A stretch of 64,000 nt of DNA from Cephalotus follicularis. Taxonomy: Eukaryota > Streptophyta > Magnoliopsida > Oxalidales > Cephalotaceae. The position numbers were made by a program, and so were the translations under genes. The notes beneath the pieces are model-generated. The model was not told where the DNA came from. It made no database searches and worked only from the letters and a program-made list of their open reading frames with translations. The stretch spans positions 372,001 through 436,000 of the forward strand of contig BDDD01000989.1 of NCBI GenBank assembly GCA_001972305.1. The letters are read 5' to 3'. Every line of letters begins with the position of its first letter. The stretch's first letter is position 1. Positions 58,568 to 64,000 of this stretch are shown one piece after another.

Positions 58568-60252
58568 GGTGTGCATAGAGGAGCAAAAAAAAAAAAGATT
58601 GTGTTATTTATTAGTGTCAAAATGTTTGCGTTATTTACTTTTGTTAAATAAAGTAGCATCTAACAAAATTTTTTTAGTTGGTGACTTGGAGGTGCTATAT
58701 ATCGTTGTTTAAGAAAGAAAAGAAATGTATAACCATACTTTAGGTATATGATTTAATGTGTGCAGTATACTATACTTTAAGGGCAATATGTTTTCGTGAT
58801 CTAGCTTAAGAAATTTAAACAGATATAAAGAGATATCCATGTTGATAGAGAGTAAGGGTGATAAGCGCTTGGCTATTTTTCTGGTTAATTTGACTGAGTA
58901 ATCAATTATCACGTCAATTTGATATGATTTATATTGGGAGGAGTGACAAAAAAACGTTTCATTTGTGTGAAGATTTCCCTCCTTAAGTTTGTCATGAAAG
59001 TAATGAGTAGTTAAATGTGTGGTGGACTTTGTTGTGCTTTCATTATGAAAACTGTCTATTTTTTTTTGTCTATTCATGTATGAATGCTTTCTTATGTTTT
59101 TATTTAGTTCCTTTCCAACTTTTTCAGTTCAGTGGATATTCTTTTTCATTTTTATGGTATTTTGGTGGTCGATTGAATGTTTTATGGATTCTTTTTTATG
59201 GTTCTTTTGGTGTTTTTATTTTGTATAATTAAATTCGCATTTAAGAATTCTCTTTAGAGGATTCTATTTTCAGTTTTGTGTTAGGTATTTCATTCTTTTT
59301 TCTTCATGAAGTGTACGACGATCGTTAACTAATGCAAAGTAGTATGAACACAGTAGAATGCGACTCATGCTCGTCAATCAAATAATTAGGGCTTTCATGT
59401 GTATTTGGCTAGAATTTGTATGTGTAATTATATGCTTGACTATATTATTTTGAACTGGTTTCTACTTCAATCTTTGTGTGTGATTGTATTGCTTATATTA
59501 AGACGTCTTTTATTGCAAGCAGATATTTATGTGTCTCCGTATCCATAATATATCATGTTAAACTAAGTTATATCATAGATTTCTTTTTTAAGCCAGTGTG
59601 GATGTGTAGTGTATTTTACGAAACCTTAGCTTGTATGTGTGCATGACTAGGCCAGACTACACACTTGGTATTATGTTATAACTAGAATATGATTTTTAAA
59701 GCTATCAGTTTTCTTTGGCTTGATATGCTAATTACTTGAGTTGTCTTTGACGTAGGTGATCCCAAAAAGTTGCGGTTAAATAAGGAATTCCACGAAATAG
59801 CCGCATAACTCTGGGAGTATCTCGTATGGTTACAAGTGTTTATTCGGTAATACTTTTGTATTATTAAAAATATTTTTTCATCTTAATTTTTTTTAAATTA
59901 GTGTTTGATGAGATCAATTCAAAAATTATTTTTATTAAATTTTATGTCCATTTTGATATTTTAAAATATCTACAACAATTTTAAAAATATATTTCACAAA
60001 CATATATTTAATTTAGAAGTGATTTTCAGGTTAATTAGGGTATTTTTTACCATAACAATTTTACTAAAAATAGTTTAAAAAATGTTTTTATGAAACACAC
60101 CCTTACTACATAAATTTTCAGTTTTGCTAAAAACCGTACATTGGAATCCTAATCTGCGCTGTATCTCCTCTCCTCCCCTCCCCTCTATTCTATCTTTAAT
60201 AATCTATAAGTCATTGAAATACCCTCCCCTTCTCTCTCTAAGATTTGTGAAG

Positions 60253-60374
60253 GTAAGTTGTTGCTTGTTGCTTGTTTATTTTAATATTTATTTTTAAATG
60301 GAAAAACATGTTATATAAACTGATTTTATTTTATCTTTAATTTTACGCAATTATTATTAGTTGATTCTTATCAG
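60253..60374 (+). other. 5' UTR intron of cystatin-like copy IV
   Basis: GTAAGTTG donor after GTGAAG and TTATCAG acceptor, 122 nt, matching copy II. It ends 7 bases before the ATG. Confidence 0.65.
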
Positions 60375-60381
60375 CTAGCGA

Positions 60382-63342
60382 ATGGCGATGGGTACGGTTG
60401 GTGAAGAACCTTCGGAGGAGTGTGGTTGCGAAGATGGGAAGAAGAAGAGTAGATGCGAGTGTCAATCAGACACAGAGACGGAGAGCAGCGGTGTCGATTC
60501 TAGTGAAGACGAATCTGATGAGGAACTCAACAGGTATTTGCGCCAGATTCGTGAAACTGAGGTATGCATGCATCTGTCAGTCTGCAGCCAGCAATTATTT
60601 GTTTATTTATTTATTTTGGGGGCGGATTGTGTGCCTGTGTCTGTCTTGATTATTGTTTGAATCTTCTTCTGTCCATTTATTATTCAATCTCCTTAAAAGG
60701 GCTTTCATGTGGACGAACGGCCTCCCAACACCACCCTGCGGGGTGGGATCAAACTTTGGCATGTTAACGACACGGTTAAAGAATGTACTCTGTTTGCAAT
60801 CAATGAATACAACATGAAGAATGAGGTTTATATCCTTCCCACCTTTTCCCCCTATATATTATATACTAAACTGATTTTATTCACTTGGTATCTCAGAGTT
60901 AACATAAGCCCATATTATATATATAGCTGGGTGATATCTTAAATAAAGGAAATAACAGTTTTCCTAATTTGATGCCACTACAACTTCATAACAATAGGAA
61001 TAGATTCTAACGGACTCTACTACTGATAAGTAGATTTATTCAATCTAAACTACTTGCATCACATAAAAGTGATTGAATTTTTTTATTATCCCCTCCATCA
61101 CTAAATAGTTTAATTTTCCCCTCTTGCATGTTATAGAATGCAAATTTGGAATTGGTGGAGATTGTGAAGGTAAATTCACAACCTGTACGTGGTCTTAGAT
61201 ACTACATCACCTTTGTTGCCCAGGATTCTTCTGGCGAGAAAAGGAATTATCAAACTATTGTTTGGTGGGGCATATGGGAAATCCATGTGCAGCTTTTTAG
61301 GCCAGAACCTGTGAAGAAAGGTATGTTATGTTGCTCTTGAACCATGGCCTAAATAACCTAAACTTCTAGCTTGTCAATATCAATATGATTTTTGTTGTTA
61401 AAAGCTACAGTGAGGTATATTTTATTTCAAAATTTTGATGCTCTATTCTTGACACAAAAATAACCGAATCTAGGCTTATGTATTAGTTGAATTAGGGACT
61501 GTAGGTGATCCAAATGTTTCTGGACACAAATTCCTTGTTTCGTTTCTAGTTGTGCTGAAATGTTTTCAGTATGAATGTTCATATTTTTTGGATTTCCAGA
61601 ATTTTTCCTAGTAGTGATAAAAGTGTTTTGATAGGACATTGGCGGTGTTCAGTATTTATGCCTATCTCGTGCAGTTTTCTTTTTCACTGTATACCTCCCA
61701 TGGATTACCGCGAATGCTCTTGACTACATAGTAGGACTCTAGAATGTATGACAGACATTTTGTTGGCAATTCCCCGAGTTTCATTTCAATGTATGTGTTT
61801 TGTTATTTAGTGCCATTTTTTTTCCTATAAAGGATTCATTATACTATTATGGATACTGAGGCCTATAATTTTTGTATCCCTTGTTTCCTAGAGAAATTTT
61901 AAACCTATAACGGTGTGTGATTATCAAATATTTTGGTTTTACAATATTAAATCTTTTATTTTGTGGGATCTTGGTACTTTATAGTTGTGTAAATGGTTTG
62001 GTGTTGATGAATTGTTTCTACTATGAAAGCTAATTCTTGACATGGTGTGCATAGTGGAGCAAAAAAAAAAAAGATAGTGAGATTGTGTTATTTATTAGTG
62101 CCAAAAAAGGTTTGTGTTATTTACTTTTGTTAAATAAAGTAGCATCTAATACTTTTGTTTAGTTGGTGACTTGTGGTGACTATAGATCATTGTGTAAGAA
62201 AGAAAAGAAATTTATAACCATGATTTAGGTATATGATTTAATGTGTACAGTAGAATATACTTGAAGGGCAACATGTTTTCATGTTCTAGCTTGAGAAATT
62301 TAGACAGATACAACGAGATATCCATGTTGATGGGGAGTGGGAGTGACATGCGCCCGGCTATTTCTCTGCCCTTATTTGACTGAGTAATCAATTGTCTCAT
62401 CAATTTGATATGATTTATTTTGGGAGGAGTGAAAAAAAATTGTTTCATTAGAAGTATAGTCCTCCTTGAGTTTGTCATGAAAGTAACAAAATAATTGATT
62501 TGAATAGTTAATTTGAATAGTTAAATGTGTGGTGGACCTTGTTGTGCTACCATTAGGAAGACTGCCTATATTTTTGCCTATTCATGTATGTATGAATGCT
62601 TTCTCTTATGTCTGTTTAGTTACCTTCCAACTTTTACGGTGCGGTGGATATTCTTTATTCATTTTATGGTATTTTGGTTGTTGATGGAATGTTTCATGCA
62701 TTCTGTTTGGTGGTTCTTTTAGTATTTTCGTTTCGTGTAAATTTTCATTTAAGAATTCTCTTTACTGGATCATCTTTTAAGTTTTGTGTTAGGTATTTCA
62801 TTTTTTTATCCTCAGCTAGTGTATGATGATCGCTAACTGATGTAAAGTCATGATTGCAGTGGTGGCTATACAATAGGAATCTTGCTGGTTTATCAAATAA
62901 TTAGTGCTTCCATATGTATTTGGCTAGAATATGTGGGTGCAAATATGCACATTTTTATTATTTTGAGTCGTTTTCTATTGCAAATGCGATGCATATATTA
63001 AGTTGTCTTTTATTGCAAATAGATTTTTGTGTCTCTGTGTCCACAGCGTATCCTGTTTAACCGAGTTGTGTCATAGATATCTTTTTCAAGCAAGTGTGCA
63101 TGTGTATTGTATTTTACAGGAACTTAGTTTTGTGTGTGCATGCAATGGGGGCTACACACTCAGTATTATGTTCTAGCTAGAATAAGATTTTTAAAGCAAT
63201 CGGTTTTCTTTGGCTGGATACGCAAATCATCTGAGTTGTCTTTGATGCAGGTGATCCCAAAAAGTTGCGATTAGATGAGAAATCCGGCGAAATCGCCCCC
63301 CGTAACCTTGGGAGTGCCCCATGGAGTTTGAAAGTTTTATAA
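60382..63342 (+). CDS. Cystatin-like protein, copy IV (four coding exons, 193 aa)
   Basis: Exons 60382-60561, 60700-60825, 61137-61320 and 63251-63342 join in frame with GT-AG borders (194 codons with stop). Exon 1 is 15 bases longer than in copy II (GVDSSEDESDEE). Exon 2 is nearly identical, with ECTLFAINEYN. Exon 3 has KVNSQPVRGLRYYITFVAQD: here the inhibitory loop is Q-P-V-R-G, the canonical QxVxG, followed by VWWGIWEIHVQLF. The C-terminus is RNLGSAPWSLKVL, reached through an extra-C run (GCCCCCCGT) that puts exon 4 in a different frame from copy I. With both loops intact it is the best candidate for a working cysteine-protease inhibitor in the window. No signal peptide is evident. An alternative is a diverged cystatin-fold protein with another role. 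Confidence 0.78.
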
Positions 63343-64000
63343 AAGTTTCTTGTTTTTATACGGTGGTTTCAGTGGATATTGCTTTATGTTTTTTTAAAGG
63401 GCTGGTTAGTGACCCTTCTGTTTGTGAAACTGTTTTGTTGGAACTTGGCTAGATACCTTAGATATATAACTGTTTTTGTTTCAGTTGGTAAAAATGTGCA
63501 TTTGGTGAAAATGTGAACAATTATTTTGATGTTTATTGTACAAGTTGATTTATTGATGAATTCAGCATCACAAAAGTAGAGATTTAACTATTTTGAGTTG
63601 TCAAGAATTAGCTTTCATAGTAGAAACAATTAAGCATTAGAAAAGTAGAGATTTATTGATGAGAATTTGAATTCACCATAATGATTTTTTTAATCAATAT
63701 TTCATCATAATGATTTTTTTAACCAAAGTCATCCGTCATGTTTTGAACTTTTAACTTTGAAATTTGTGTTTCTCCGCTCCTAAATAAGAAACAAAAAGAA
63801 ACATATTGCTTCTCAGACTGTTTTTACAAATATTTGGTGTTAACGATGATGCATCACGCATAATGAAAAATCTTCTAAATCCAACTTCTCATCAAGTGAT
63901 TGGGATTCATCGGTTCAACTCGGAGGTTTCCAAAATGAAAATGATAAATGACATGGTAGATAGAAAAGATGTGACGATAATGACAAATCATATGGAAAGA
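63343..64000. other. 3' flank of cystatin-like copy IV
   Basis: Shared with the flank of copy II (41522-42310), including two close repeats of AATGATTTTTTTAA (63679 and 63711). No gene is supported up to the window end. Confidence 0.6.

Larger units (their letters stand above)
54322..59807 (+). pseudogene. Cystatin-like gene copy III, broken
   Basis: It starts inside intron 2, directly after the 3' LTR of element B; exons 1 and 2 and the promoter are gone. Exon 3 (54600-54734) is 135 bases instead of 184. One base is missing just after the loop codons (PLRG), and a deletion removes the stretch with the second Trp loop. Intron 3 is interrupted by a 2.5 kb insertion (55412-57909) and a CACTA-type element (58008-58567). 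Exon 4 (from 59756) is recognisable as GDPKKLRLNKEFHEIAA before TAA. It cannot encode an inhibitor. Confidence 0.85.

Noticed and set aside
62212..62478. 88-codon minus-strand frame
   Set aside because: Antisense to intron 3 of cystatin copy IV; related frames in other copies carry stops.

Overview
The window is nuclear DNA of a flowering plant, probably a eudicot. The evidence is plant Ty3/gypsy (Tat-lineage) retrotransposons with a second, aRNase H-type domain, phytocystatin-like genes with GT-AG introns, and CACTA- and hAT-type small transposons, all in AT-rich DNA. I cannot name the species. About half of the window is transposable-element DNA. No bacterial-type genes, rRNA, tRNA or CRISPR were seen.

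Layout. 1-5.5 kb: 3' part of a Tat-type element (copy A, + strand pol), followed by the 3' exons of an antisense gene. 6.15-6.9 kb: a fragment of the same accessory gene in the opposite orientation. 6.9-13.9 kb: AT-rich relic DNA bounded by two copies of a ~300 bp direct repeat, holding a hAT-like element (9.5-10.45 kb) and an older gypsy integrase relic (11.1-12.1 kb) with tandem repeats behind it. 14.2-15.15 kb: inverted, intron-only relic of the cystatin-like gene. 16.05-17.3 kb: papain-like cysteine protease pseudogene whose truncated end is joined to an inverted copy of itself, giving a ~930 bp hairpin. 19.61-31.21 kb: complete LTR element on the minus strand (copy C), with LTRs of 916 and 915 bp and a 5-bp target duplication (ATAAT). 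32.3-64 kb: tandem array of a four-coding-exon cystatin-like gene, in copies I (3' relic), II (intact frame), III (broken) and IV (intact frame). Copy III carries element B (42.67-54.32 kb) at its 5' side, a 2.5 kb solo-LTR-like insertion (55.41-57.91 kb) and a 560 bp CACTA-type element (58.01-58.57 kb).

How it fits together. Elements A, B and C are one family: gag, protease, RT, RNase H, aRNase H and integrase on one strand, then a non-coding block, then on the opposite strand an intron-containing gene with a domain resembling Pfam PF04195 and a long coiled coil. All copies are damaged, mostly by C-to-T stop codons as expected from methylated, silenced DNA. The only host genes with intact frames are cystatin-like copies II (175 aa) and IV (193 aa). 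They differ at the protease-binding loop: APVRG in II, the canonical QxVxG form QPVRG in IV. A hairpin derived from a papain-like protease, the class cystatins inhibit, lies in the same window. That pairing, and the conserved spliced antisense gene of the retroelements, are the two things most worth following up.
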